A program made the translations under genes and the position numbers. A stretch of 26,873 nt of DNA, from assembly GCA_910579185.1 (NCBI GenBank), contig CAJTTG010000015.1, positions 1 to 26,873 on the forward strand, given 5' to 3'. Below the pieces are notes generated by a model, which did no database searches, was not told where the DNA came from, and saw only the letters and a list, made by a program, of their open reading frames with translations. Within the stretch, counting starts at the first letter, position 1; every line of letters starts with the position of its first letter. Positions 1 to 6,784 of the stretch are shown piece by piece. This stretch comes from an uncultured Muribaculaceae bacterium. Its GTDB lineage: Bacteria > Bacteroidota > Bacteroidia > Bacteroidales > Muribaculaceae.

Positions 1-158
1 AAAGCTGCCTCCCGGCGCTCGTATTTCTTACCTGTCAGTCTAGCTTGCCCACGGGCTTCTGTGTCAGCGTTGATTGCCTCCCAACGGTGGGCAATGCGTA
101 CTTCTGACCACCTCGAAATATTCAACCATTTCTTCCGGCAGCAGACATTCTGCAAGCC
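1..158 (-). other. Open frame of unknown identity running off the left edge
   Basis: In the next minus-strand frame the sequence is open from 158 to the window edge. From about 105 downward it has a protein-like composition, for example VRIAHRWEAINADTEARG followed by a basic stretch ending KKYERREAA. This is the region where the transposase frame stops making sense. One explanation is a junction between a transposase start and another gene; another is a frameshift. I do not recognise the protein, and too little lies inside the window to decide. Confidence 0.25.
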
Positions 159-180
159 CTATGTACGGGGTCGTTTCCAT
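64..180 (-). pseudogene. ISAon1-type transposase N-terminal fragment, broken
   Basis: Read on the minus strand from the ATG at 180-178, this gives 38 codons to a TGA at 64-66. Residues 1-25 (METTPYIGLAECLLPEEMVE, then YFEVV) match what I recall of the N-terminal region of ISAon1-family transposases in Bacteroidales, whose first ORF is normally well over 100 residues. After residue 25 the reading no longer looks like the family. The ORF is therefore a truncated remnant, probably from rearrangement or insertion. A TACCTTTG promoter element lies just upstream at 201-208. The family match is from memory and no alignment was run. Confidence 0.55.
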
Positions 181-200
181 TGCGCTAGTAATCTTTTACG

Positions 201-208
201 CAAAGGTA
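201..208 (-). promoter_or_regulatory. Bacteroidetes -7 element before the transposase fragment
   Basis: The minus strand reads TACCTTTG, a perfect TAnnTTTG element, about 20 bases before the ATG at 180. No clear TTTG -33 element sits 19-21 bases further upstream, so this is half a promoter by sequence. Confidence 0.45.
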
Positions 209-249
209 CTAACTTATATCGGTAAACACAGCTTTTTTACTATGCGCCC

Positions 250-270
250 GGTTTACACCTTGGTTTACAC
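250..270 (+). repeat. Short direct repeat GGTTTACAC x2
   Basis: GGTTTACAC occurs at 250-258 and 262-270, a 12-base period, in the gap between the transposase fragment and the tRNA terminator. A related GGTAAACAC lies at 221-229. Repeats of this kind can be recombinase or transposase binding sites or mere remnants. Nothing else in 181-300 looks functional apart from the promoter element at 201-208. Confidence 0.35.
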
Positions 271-295
271 AAATGGTCAAAACACAGTGTTTTTC

Positions 296-332
296 AAAAG
301 AAAAAAGCAGTCAGACTTTAGCCTAACTGCTT
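296..332 (-). terminator. Intrinsic terminator of tRNA-Lys
   Basis: On the minus strand, AAGCAGT (332-326) pairs with ACTGCTT (311-305) across a 14-base interior, followed at once by a T-rich run (306-296 region). It lies just beyond the 3' end of the tRNA, as expected for a single-tRNA transcript. Confidence 0.75.
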
Positions 333-341
333 GATTTTCTG

Positions 342-414
342 TGATCCGCCTGGGGCTCGAACCCAGGACCCCAACATTAAAAGTGTTGTGCTCTACCAGC
401 TGAGCTAGCGAATC
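342..414 (-). tRNA. tRNA-Lys (anticodon TTT)
   Basis: A 73-base cloverleaf on the minus strand. The acceptor arm GATTCGC (414-408) pairs with GCGGATC (349-343) with one G-U pair, followed by discriminator A at 342. The D arm carries AGCTCAGCTGGTAGAGC. The anticodon stem CAACA/TGTTG encloses the loop CTTTTAA, with anticodon TTT at 381-379, and the T arm contains GGGTTCGAGCCCC. CCA is not encoded. It decodes AAA/AAG lysine codons. Its 3' end faces the mobile-element remnant, which is the usual geometry for tRNA-associated integration, but no attachment duplicate is visible in the window. Confidence 0.95.
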
Positions 415-436
415 GTGCTTTCCTTCAAAAGCGATG

Positions 437-468
437 CAAAGGTATGGAGTTTTTTTGAATGTCGCAAA
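437..468 (-). promoter_or_regulatory. Promoter of tRNA-Lys
   Basis: On the minus strand, TTTG (468-465) is followed after exactly 20 bases by TACCTTTG (444-437), the full Bacteroidetes primary-sigma consensus. The -7 element ends 22 bases before the first tRNA base. Confidence 0.8.
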
Positions 469-646
469 TTTTCAACCAACTTTTTTATGATATTTTTTGC
501 TCTTTTTTCGACAAATATTCATATCATTCTAATACACACATATTTGCACCGCCATCAAAGTTATTAACATTTTTGGCCCTAAACCTATCCCATCTCCGGA
601 CTCACGCTATATATTACCTTTTACACGAAACCACAGCTATCGGCTT

Positions 647-678
647 TTTGCACATAGATGGCGATTTTTGTAATTTTG
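647..678 (+). promoter_or_regulatory. Promoter of the MFS exporter
   Basis: TTTG at 647-650 and TAATTTTG at 671-678 are separated by 20 bases, matching the Bacteroidetes consensus. Transcription would start near 685, giving a leader of roughly 27 bases before the ATG at 712. The AT-rich stretch 469-646 between this promoter and that of the tRNA shows no gene or structure I can support. Confidence 0.75.
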
Positions 679-711
679 CAGTGAGTTTCCAACCCAATTT
701 TTCCAAGATAG

Positions 712-1920
712 ATGGATTTTAGAACTAAATTGAAACGCATTGCCTCAATGCCGACACTTCATGTGCTGCTGGCTCTGAGCGCAGCCCACTGCCTGAACGA
801 TCTTCTCCAATCGGTGATCACCGCCGTATATCCGATGCTCAAGGAGGATCTCGGAATAAATTTTGCCGAGATAGGCCTGATAACATTTGTATATCAGATG
901 GCGGCTTCCATATTCCAACCGGTTGTTGGATTTGCATTCGACAAGAAACCATTCGTAGGGAGTCTGCCAGCCGGCATGTGCTGCACAGCAATCGGCATTA
1001 CGATGCTCGCCTACTGCAACTCTCTTGCCGGTGTTCTTGCGGCAGTATTCATGGTTGGCATCGGATCAGCCACACTCCATCCCGAAGCATCGCGCATCAC
1101 ATCGCTTGCCGGACGCGAGAGGCGAGGATTCGCCCAGTCCGTATTTCAGGTTGGTGGAAATTTCGGAGGATCAATCGGCCCATTGCTTGTGGCTCTGATA
1201 GTTGCCCCACACAACCGCCACTATATCATGTGGTTTCTTCTTTTCGCGGCCCTATGCTTTGCCGCCATGCGTCCTATATGCCGATGGTATGGAGGATATC
1301 TTCGGGCAATGAAAGGCAAAACCAACAGCAGCGAACATAAAACGAAGTTGCCGTTATCAAGACGCCGGACCATATTCACAATCATTGTCATAATGATACT
1401 TATTTTTTCCAAGTACATCTACATGGCAAGCATATCAAGCTACTATACATTCTATCTGATCGACAAATTCGGAGTCAGCATATCCCAATCGCAGATCTAT
1501 CTGTTCATCTTTGTAGTCTCAACAGCCGCCGGCACACTCGTTGGCGGTCCAATGGGCGACCGCTACGGGCGCAAGATGGTGATCTGGGTATCCATTCTTG
1601 GGGCTGCACCCTTCAGTCTGCTCATGCCACATGTCGGATTGCTCCTGACGGCGATCATGAGTTTCTGCGTAGGCTTCATTCTTTCATCGGCATTTCCGGC
1701 CATTCTCCTATACGCACAGGAACTTCTACCAACACACCTCGGAATGATCTCAGGATTATTTTTCGGATTCGCATTCGGCGTAGGAGGCATCGCATCGGCC
1801 GTTCTTGGATATTTCGCCGACAGCTACGGGATTGAAGCCGTCTACAACGTATGCGCCTACATGCCTCTGATCGGCATCGTGGCCGCCCTACTCCCCGACC
1901 TCAAGAACAAACGGCTATAA
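712..1920 (+). CDS. MFS exporter, fosmidomycin-resistance (Fsr) type
   Basis: A 402-residue inner-membrane protein with about 12 hydrophobic segments, the normal size for a major facilitator. The opening HVLLALSAAHCLNDLLQSV and the following ITFVYQMAASIFQP are typical of the Fsr-like branch of drug exporters. The MFS loop signature between helices 2 and 3 is seen as GFAFDKK, and its second-half counterpart as GGPMGDRYGRK (about residues 279-289). Fsr of E. coli pumps out fosmidomycin; the substrate here is unknown. The ATG at 712 follows a good promoter (647-678). The gene stands alone, ending before a possible hairpin at 1927-1955 and facing a minus-strand RNA gene. Family assignment is strong; the drug is only an inference. 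Confidence 0.88.
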   Translation: MDFRTKLKRIASMPTLHVLLALSAAHCLNDLLQSVITAVYPMLKEDLGINFAEIGLITFVYQMAASIFQPVVGFAFDKKPFVGSLPAGMCCTAIGITMLAYCNSLAGVLAAVFMVGIGSATLHPEASRITSLAGRERRGFAQSVFQVGGNFGGSIGPLLVALIVAPHNRHYIMWFLLFAALCFAAMRPICRWYGGYLRAMKGKTNSSEHKTKLPLSRRRTIFTIIVIMILIFSKYIYMASISSYYTFYLIDKFGVSISQSQIYLFIFVVSTAAGTLVGGPMGDRYGRKMVIWVSILGAAPFSLLMPHVGLLLTAIMSFCVGFILSSAFPAILLYAQELLPTHLGMISGLFFGFAFGVGGIASAVLGYFADSYGIEAVYNVCAYMPLIGIVAALLPDLKNKRL

Positions 1921-1926
1921 ACAAAA

Positions 1927-1955
1927 CGAGGGGTCGTTGTCACAACGTCTCCTCG
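1927..1955 (+). terminator. Possible terminator hairpin after the MFS gene
   Basis: CGAGG (1927-1931) pairs with CCTCG (1951-1955) and CGTT (1935-1938) with AACG (1944-1947) around a 5-base loop, with one mismatch between the two helices. The stem starts six bases after the stop codon. The usual T-run is missing, so it may instead be an mRNA 3' end structure. The stretch 1956-2072 shows no supported gene. Confidence 0.4.
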
Positions 1956-2072
1956 CTTAGATAATAAACCAATCATTATCACATTTCTTGCAATGGAAAA
2001 AGTAATCTTGCTGTTTTGATATTGAAACGCACCATTGCCCGGAATTGTTCAGACTTGCTTAAAAAAAATCAT

Positions 2073-2113
2073 AAAAAAATCCGGACAAAGCAGCATAAGC
2101 GGCAATGTCCGGA
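2073..2113 (-). terminator. Terminator of the 6S-like RNA
   Basis: On the minus strand, TCCGGACA (2113-2106) pairs perfectly with TGTCCGGA (2087-2080). A GCCGC/GCTGC inner near-match is present, and seven T follow (2079-2073). This is a textbook intrinsic terminator starting two bases after the folded core ends. Confidence 0.9.
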
Positions 2114-2322
2114 CTATAATGGCCACATCAAAGGATGCGATGAAACTCCGAATGACAGGATTTGAGTGCTCGCCGACCTTTGTAATCCGCCTGGGCTCAT
2201 GAAGCCTTCCCGAAGGAATGGGGCCCGCCATCGGACGACTAAGCTTGTCTCGGTATTTCACATATAATTGATGAGTTTCCCAATCAACTTTGATGTGGTG
2301 TTATCAATGATCTCTTTGTTTG
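2073..2322 (-). ncRNA. Structured noncoding RNA, 6S-like candidate
   Basis: The minus strand carries a complete RNA gene: promoter at 2361-2330, transcript from about 2322, terminator at 2113-2073. The transcript folds on itself. RNA bases 2298-2288 pair with 2133-2123 (11 perfect pairs), 2279-2273 pair with 2148-2142 (7 perfect pairs), and these are separated by a symmetric 8x8 loop. An outer four-pair helix is 2304-2301 with 2119-2116. Beyond a wide bubble come nested short helices (CCGA/TCGG, TCCG/CGGA, GGGC/GCCC, CAT/ATG) ending in CCTT-CGGG-AAGG. The folded core 2304-2116 is 189 bases. A closed rod of about 180-200 bases with a large bubble is the architecture of 6S RNA, which sequesters RNA polymerase. 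Identity is inferred from shape and size only. A 70-codon ORF overlaps it but has no family resemblance and is better explained as chance. Confidence 0.68.
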
Positions 2323-2329
2323 TATAACG

Positions 2330-2361
2330 CAAAGTTAAGCCATGATGTTCGGATTTGCAAA
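2330..2361 (-). promoter_or_regulatory. Promoter of the 6S-like RNA
   Basis: On the minus strand, TTTG (2361-2358) is followed after exactly 20 bases by TAACTTTG (2337-2330). The -33 element lies within a perfect palindrome, ATTTGCAAAT (2353-2362). This is one of the best promoter matches in the window and it has no convincing protein gene downstream, which argues for an RNA product. Confidence 0.8.
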
Positions 2362-2436
2362 TTTTCGCGACGGATTTTTTCAGAAAAAAAATACGCATCT
2401 GATGCAACTTTTTGCCACATAGACGCGTCAAAGGAA

Positions 2437-3156
2437 ATGAACACATCACATTGGGAAATGATAATCAGACTGACAGACATAAACAAGACCTACCCCGGAG
2501 CAGTACCTCTGCACGTTCTCAAGGGCATCAATCTTGAGATTGAGAAAGGGGAATTCGTATCCATCATGGGTGCATCCGGATCAGGAAAATCAACGCTGCT
2601 GAACATTATCGGCATCCTCGACAACTACGACACCGGAGAATACATCCTCGACGGTACGCTGATCAAGAATCTCAGCGAAAACCGCGCCGCCGAACTGCGC
2701 AACCGCATGATTGGCTTCGTATTCCAGTCGTTCAACCTGATCAATTACAAAAATGCCGTTGAAAACGTTGCATTGCCGCTCTACTATCAGGGAGTGCCGC
2801 GACGCCGGCGCAACATCATGGCAATGGAACAACTCGAACGGATGGGGCTCAGCGACCGCGCCCACCATCTGCCTTCGGAAATGTCAGGCGGACAAAAACA
2901 GCGTGTTGCCATAGCTCGCGCTCTTATCACCAACCCCTCCATCATTCTTGCCGACGAGCCGACCGGAGCACTCGACTCTCAGACATCAAAAGAGGTGATG
3001 AACGTGTTCCGCTCGCTCAACGAGCAGGGTATGACGATAGTTCTTGTGACCCACGATCCCGGTGTCGGTGCCCAGACCAACCGCATAATCCGTATTTCCG
3101 ACGGAAATATAGTTACCCCAACGCCCATAATTCCAAACACCGCCATCAATGTTTGA
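2437..3156 (+). CDS. ABC exporter ATPase, MacB/LolD type
   Basis: This is the nucleotide-binding subunit that powers the two permeases downstream. Numbered from the ATG at 2458 (232 residues), the Walker A motif GASGSGKS is at 38-45. It is followed by the Q-loop FVFQSFN, the signature SGGQKQR, Walker B IILADEPTGALD and the H-loop VTHD, all intact. The size and the PTGALDS wording fit the LolD/MacB branch that drives lipoprotein or macrolide-type transport without a classical transmembrane channel. The start is either 2437 (ATG after AAAGGAA) or 2458. An upstream in-frame extension to 2320 crosses the minus-strand promoter and is unlikely. The stop codon overlaps the next gene by 8 bases (ATGTTTGA), suggesting translational coupling. 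No clear promoter is visible in 2362-2436. Confidence 0.92.
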   Translation: MNTSHWEMIIRLTDINKTYPGAVPLHVLKGINLEIEKGEFVSIMGASGSGKSTLLNIIGILDNYDTGEYILDGTLIKNLSENRAAELRNRMIGFVFQSFNLINYKNAVENVALPLYYQGVPRRRRNIMAMEQLERMGLSDRAHHLPSEMSGGQKQRVAIARALITNPSIILADEPTGALDSQTSKEVMNVFRSLNEQGMTIVLVTHDPGVGAQTNRIIRISDGNIVTPTPIIPNTAINV

Positions 3157-4369
3157 CCTGATACGAGAAATAGGGCAGACACTCCGCCACAACAAACTGC
3201 GCACGGCACTTACCGGTTTTGCCGTAGCCTGGGGCATCTTCATGCTTATTGTCCTATTAGGCATGAGCCGCGGAGTCTACAATGGCTTCACCGCCATGGC
3301 CACCCCCGAAAATGCCATGGCAATCTCAATGTGGCCCGGCGTGACCTCCAAAGCCCACAAAGGTTACAAGGAGGGACGGCGTATAGAGCTCCGGACATCC
3401 GACAAAGAAGCGCTACTCGACGCCGACCCCACGCATTTCGAAGACGTGTGGCAAGTAAAAAATCTCGACTCAGCCTACATATCGACGAACAAAGACTACA
3501 TTTCAGGAAGCCTTTACGGGCATTTCCCACAGGAGGCCAAACGTGCAAAACTCAACATCATCCATGGCCGCTTCATCAACCAGCGCGATATGGAGATGAA
3601 GCGCAAAGTGCTGGTACTTGAAGAAAAGAATGCCCAGATCCTTTTCGGCGATGCAGAAAAAGCATTGGGACAGCGCGTGGATGCCTACAATCTTTCATGG
3701 CAAGTGATCGGCATTTACCGCCACGATTGGGAGAACGGAACATACATACCCTTCACCACCGCCATGTCGATTCTCGGCGACGACGGTAAAGTGTCGGAAA
3801 CCACCGTAAAACTCAGAAATGTCAGCACCCGTAACGATGGCGATAATGCCGAACAGAAAGTGCGCGAGACCATGGGGGCCGTCCATGGCTTCCGTTCCGA
3901 TGACAAAAGCGGAGTCTATATCTGGAATCGCTTCAACAACTATCTCCAGGCCATGTCAGCCAACGAGATCCTATCGATGTCCGTGTGGATAATAGGGCTT
4001 CTGACCCTCCTGTCGGGCATAGTAGGCGTCAGCAATATCATGTTTGTATCCGTAAGGGAGCGCACCCACGAGATCGGCATACGTCGGGCCATCGGGGCAA
4101 AACCACGCAGCATCCTGATGCAGATTGTAGCCGAAAGCGTAGCCATCACCACCCTGTTCGGCTACATAGGAGTGGTTTTCGGCACAGGCGTGACCGCCGT
4201 AATAGCGAAACTGACCGAGGGCACCGATTTCCTGAAAAATCCAACCGTTGACTTGTCCACAGCACTCAATGTCACCATCGTACTGATCATAGCCGGGGCA
4301 TTCGCAGGGCTTTTTCCGGCAATAAAGGCAACCAAAGTGAAACCAGTCGAAGCCCTGCGAGACGAATAA
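3149..4369 (+). CDS. MacB-like permease (FtsX family), first copy
   Basis: A 406-residue inner-membrane permease. It has one N-terminal membrane segment after HNKLRTALTGFAVAWGIF (about residues 15-40), then a periplasmic MacB-type domain to about 270. The C-terminal FtsX domain has three segments and carries VRERTHEIGIRRAIGAKP (about 304-321); the tail is KATKVKPVEALRDE. Unlike E. coli MacB it has no fused ATPase; that function is the separate gene just upstream, with which it overlaps. A second, related permease follows 16 bases later, so the working complex is probably a heterodimer. MacB-type proteins couple ATP use in the cytoplasm to substrate release from the periplasm through a TolC channel. 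Substrate unknown. Confidence 0.9.
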   Translation: MFDLIREIGQTLRHNKLRTALTGFAVAWGIFMLIVLLGMSRGVYNGFTAMATPENAMAISMWPGVTSKAHKGYKEGRRIELRTSDKEALLDADPTHFEDVWQVKNLDSAYISTNKDYISGSLYGHFPQEAKRAKLNIIHGRFINQRDMEMKRKVLVLEEKNAQILFGDAEKALGQRVDAYNLSWQVIGIYRHDWENGTYIPFTTAMSILGDDGKVSETTVKLRNVSTRNDGDNAEQKVRETMGAVHGFRSDDKSGVYIWNRFNNYLQAMSANEILSMSVWIIGLLTLLSGIVGVSNIMFVSVRERTHEIGIRRAIGAKPRSILMQIVAESVAITTLFGYIGVVFGTGVTAVIAKLTEGTDFLKNPTVDLSTALNVTIVLIIAGAFAGLFPAIKATKVKPVEALRDE

Positions 4370-4385
4370 AGAAAACCGACCTACA

Positions 4386-5633
4386 ATGTTAAGCCACCTG
4401 ATCGACATAGAAAACTGGCGCGAGATCGGAGCCACGCTCTCACGCAACAAGACGCGCACATTCCTCACTGCTTTCGGCATCTTCTGGGGCACGGCCATGC
4501 TTGCCATGCTCATGGGTGGAGCTTCCGGATTGCGAGGCATGCTCATGCGTAATTTCGACGGCTTCGCCACCAATATGGGAGGATGTTTCGCCAACCGCAC
4601 CACCAAAGCCTACCATGGCTTCAACAAAGGCATGCAATGGCGCCTTGACGACCGCGACGTGGATTTCACCCGGCGTGCATGTCCGGTGCTCGACCTCTCG
4701 ACCAAAATGACATTCGAGATGGGAACAATCAAATACGGCACCAAATCAACAGCCCGACAGGTCCTTGGCGTGGAGGGCGACTACTTCAAGGTCCAGCTTC
4801 CGGTTATCGATGCCGGTCGCGTGATCAATGCCAGCGATGATGCACAGATAAAAAAAGTGGCTGTGATAGGCCGCAATGTGGCCGCCGAGCTGTTCGGACA
4901 AGAAGAAGCCGTAGGACAGTACATAGCCGTCAACGGAGTATATTTCAAAGTGGTCGGTGTGGTCGGACAGACTTCCGAAGCATCCATCGGCGGCAAGATG
5001 GACGACTCTGTCATACTCCCCTCCACCACCCTGCGCCGGGCCTACAACAAAGGGATTGAGATCGACGGATTCATCTATACAGCCAAGCCCGGCCACACCC
5101 CGAAAGAGATCGAACCGATAATCCGCAAAGCCGCCACAACCAATCATCCCTTAGATCCCGACGACACGAATGCCATAGCTTTCATGGACATATCCGAAAA
5201 CTTCAAGATGGTCGAGAACCTGTTCACCGGCATAAGCCTGCTGGCATTTTTCGTTGGAATCGGCACACTGCTTGCCGGAATAATCGGCATCGGCAACATA
5301 ATGTGGATCATAGTCAAGGAACGCACCCAGGAAATTGGTATCCGTCGAGCCATCGGAGCCAAGCCACGCAACATAATAGCCCAGATCCTGTCCGAGAGCA
5401 TGACGCTGACAGCCATTGCAGGTCTGGCCGGAATCTCATTTGCTGTTCTCGTGCTGACGGTAGCTGAGAAGCTGACCTACGATCCGGCACTCGGTTCCGC
5501 CCACTTCCAGCTCTCATTCGCAAAAGCGGTGTGGATAATGGCCGTGTTTCTTATCCTCGGGACAGCCGCCGGAATCATCCCGGCGATAAAGGCAATGCGC
5601 ATAAAACCCATTGAGGCACTTAACGATAAATAA
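4386..5633 (+). CDS. MacB-like permease (FtsX family), second copy
   Basis: A 415-residue paralogue of the preceding permease with the same layout. The N-terminal segment follows LSRNKTRTFLTAFGIFWG, then comes a periplasmic MacB-type core, then an FtsX domain with VKERTQEIGIRRAIGAKP and the terminal AMRIKPIEALNDK. The near-identical ERT.EIGIRRAIGAKPR motif in both proteins shows common ancestry, while their periplasmic regions differ clearly. Two half-permeases with one ATPase is a common arrangement for this class in Bacteroidetes, and divergence of the periplasmic domains suggests an asymmetric substrate-handling pore. It sits 16 bases after the first permease and 20 before the adaptor gene, clearly in one operon. 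Confidence 0.9.
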   Translation: MLSHLIDIENWREIGATLSRNKTRTFLTAFGIFWGTAMLAMLMGGASGLRGMLMRNFDGFATNMGGCFANRTTKAYHGFNKGMQWRLDDRDVDFTRRACPVLDLSTKMTFEMGTIKYGTKSTARQVLGVEGDYFKVQLPVIDAGRVINASDDAQIKKVAVIGRNVAAELFGQEEAVGQYIAVNGVYFKVVGVVGQTSEASIGGKMDDSVILPSTTLRRAYNKGIEIDGFIYTAKPGHTPKEIEPIIRKAATTNHPLDPDDTNAIAFMDISENFKMVENLFTGISLLAFFVGIGTLLAGIIGIGNIMWIIVKERTQEIGIRRAIGAKPRNIIAQILSESMTLTAIAGLAGISFAVLVLTVAEKLTYDPALGSAHFQLSFAKAVWIMAVFLILGTAAGIIPAIKAMRIKPIEALNDK

Positions 5634-5653
5634 AAAACGCAAAACATACAGCA

Positions 5654-6754
5654 ATGAAAAAATTCTTCCGAATCTTCCTATGGATCATCGTGGCTCTGAT
5701 TTTCGTAGCCACATTCGTCTTCCTCTATCTGAACTCCAAGCCCAAGGATACGGTCTACGAAATCGTATCTCCCGATACCGGAACCATTGAGCAGACCACC
5801 GTACTGACCGGATCCATCGAACCTCGCGATGAGATCCTGATCAAACCCCAGATCTCAGGTATTATCACCCAGATCAATGTCGAGCCCGGCGACATGGTTC
5901 AGGAAGGACAGGTGATAGCCGTGATCAAAGTGATCCCCGATGCCTCACAGCTGTCCGATGCCGAGAGCCGCGTATCGCTGGCCAATATAGCCCTCGATGA
6001 CGCACGATTGAAACATGAGCGCAACAAACAGCTTTTCGAGCGCAAGGTGATCTCCCGTGAAGAATACGAAAACACAGAAGCCGCCCTCAACAAAGCCGAG
6101 TCAGAACTCGCATCGGCAAAAGATGCAGTAACAATTGTCAAACAGGGTGTATCGCGCTACAATGCCTCAGAAGCCAACACACAGGTCCGCGCCACGATAA
6201 CCGGTCTTGTCCTCGACGTTCCGGTCAAAGTGGGAACATCCGTAATCCAGTCCAACACATTCAACGACGGGACGACAATAGCCACCGTAGCCGACATGAA
6301 CAATCTGATTTTCAAAGGCACCGCCGACGAGACAGAAGTAGGCTCACTATCCGTAGGCATGCCGGTCAGCATAACCGTCGGTGCCCTTCCCGACTTCCGC
6401 TCGGATGCCACAATAGAGTATATTTCGCCCAAGGGAACCGAGAGCAACGGAGCCAACACATTTGAGGTACGCGCCGCAGTAAGCACCGATCCCGACGTCA
6501 AACTGCGCGCAGGCTACAGCGCCAATGCCACAGTGGCACTCAACCGAACAGGCAACGTACTCCGACTTCCGGAAAGCGTGGTTGAATTTGCCGGCGATTC
6601 CACATTTGTGTATGTCATGACCGACTCAGTTCCGGCACAGAAATTCCGCCGCACTCAGATCAAGACCGGAGCCAGCGACGGCATCAATATCGAAATCAAA
6701 TCCGGCATCGACAAAAAATCGCGTCTGCGTGGTGCCGAGATCAAAGAACAATAA
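5654..6754 (+). CDS. Periplasmic adaptor (MacA/HlyD family)
   Basis: A 366-residue membrane-fusion protein that bridges the permeases and the outer-membrane channel. One N-terminal membrane anchor (about residues 5-27) is followed by the first half of the lipoyl-like domain (TVLTGSIEPRDEILIKPQIS, about 49-68, with VEPGDMVQEGQVI at about 76-88). A helical hairpin of about 95-175 follows, rich in A, E and K (ESRVSLANIALDDARLKHER), then the second lipoyl half, a beta-barrel and a membrane-proximal domain. Its length is normal for MacA. Its place between permease and TolC-like genes, 20 and 30 bases away, fits a tripartite pump. No lipobox is visible, so the anchor is a transmembrane helix. Confidence 0.92.
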   Translation: MKKFFRIFLWIIVALIFVATFVFLYLNSKPKDTVYEIVSPDTGTIEQTTVLTGSIEPRDEILIKPQISGIITQINVEPGDMVQEGQVIAVIKVIPDASQLSDAESRVSLANIALDDARLKHERNKQLFERKVISREEYENTEAALNKAESELASAKDAVTIVKQGVSRYNASEANTQVRATITGLVLDVPVKVGTSVIQSNTFNDGTTIATVADMNNLIFKGTADETEVGSLSVGMPVSITVGALPDFRSDATIEYISPKGTESNGANTFEVRAAVSTDPDVKLRAGYSANATVALNRTGNVLRLPESVVEFAGDSTFVYVMTDSVPAQKFRRTQIKTGASDGINIEIKSGIDKKSRLRGAEIKEQ

Positions 6755-6784
6755 TCCCTCCAACCGCATTTCCGATTCAATCCA

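Noticed and set aside
74..334. Plus-strand open frame of 86 codons at the left edge
   Set aside because: It is antisense to the transposase fragment and runs through its promoter and the tRNA terminator.
459..722. Open frame of 87 codons upstream of the MFS gene
   Set aside because: It spans the tRNA promoter region and the MFS promoter, is AT-rich with low-complexity composition, and resembles no family.
2049..2261. Minus-strand 70-codon ORF within the structured RNA
   Set aside because: The frame crosses the paired helices and the terminator hairpin, and reads through the T-run. The pairing explains the sequence better than a peptide with no known relatives.
2320..2436. Longer N-terminus of the ABC ATPase
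   Set aside because: It would begin within the minus-strand RNA promoter, and the family's first strand starts at about 2458 (IIRLTDINKTYPG).
3971..4606. Minus-strand 211-codon ORF across the two permease genes
   Set aside because: It is a shadow of the strongly conserved FtsX-domain reading on the plus strand and crosses the junction of two clear genes.
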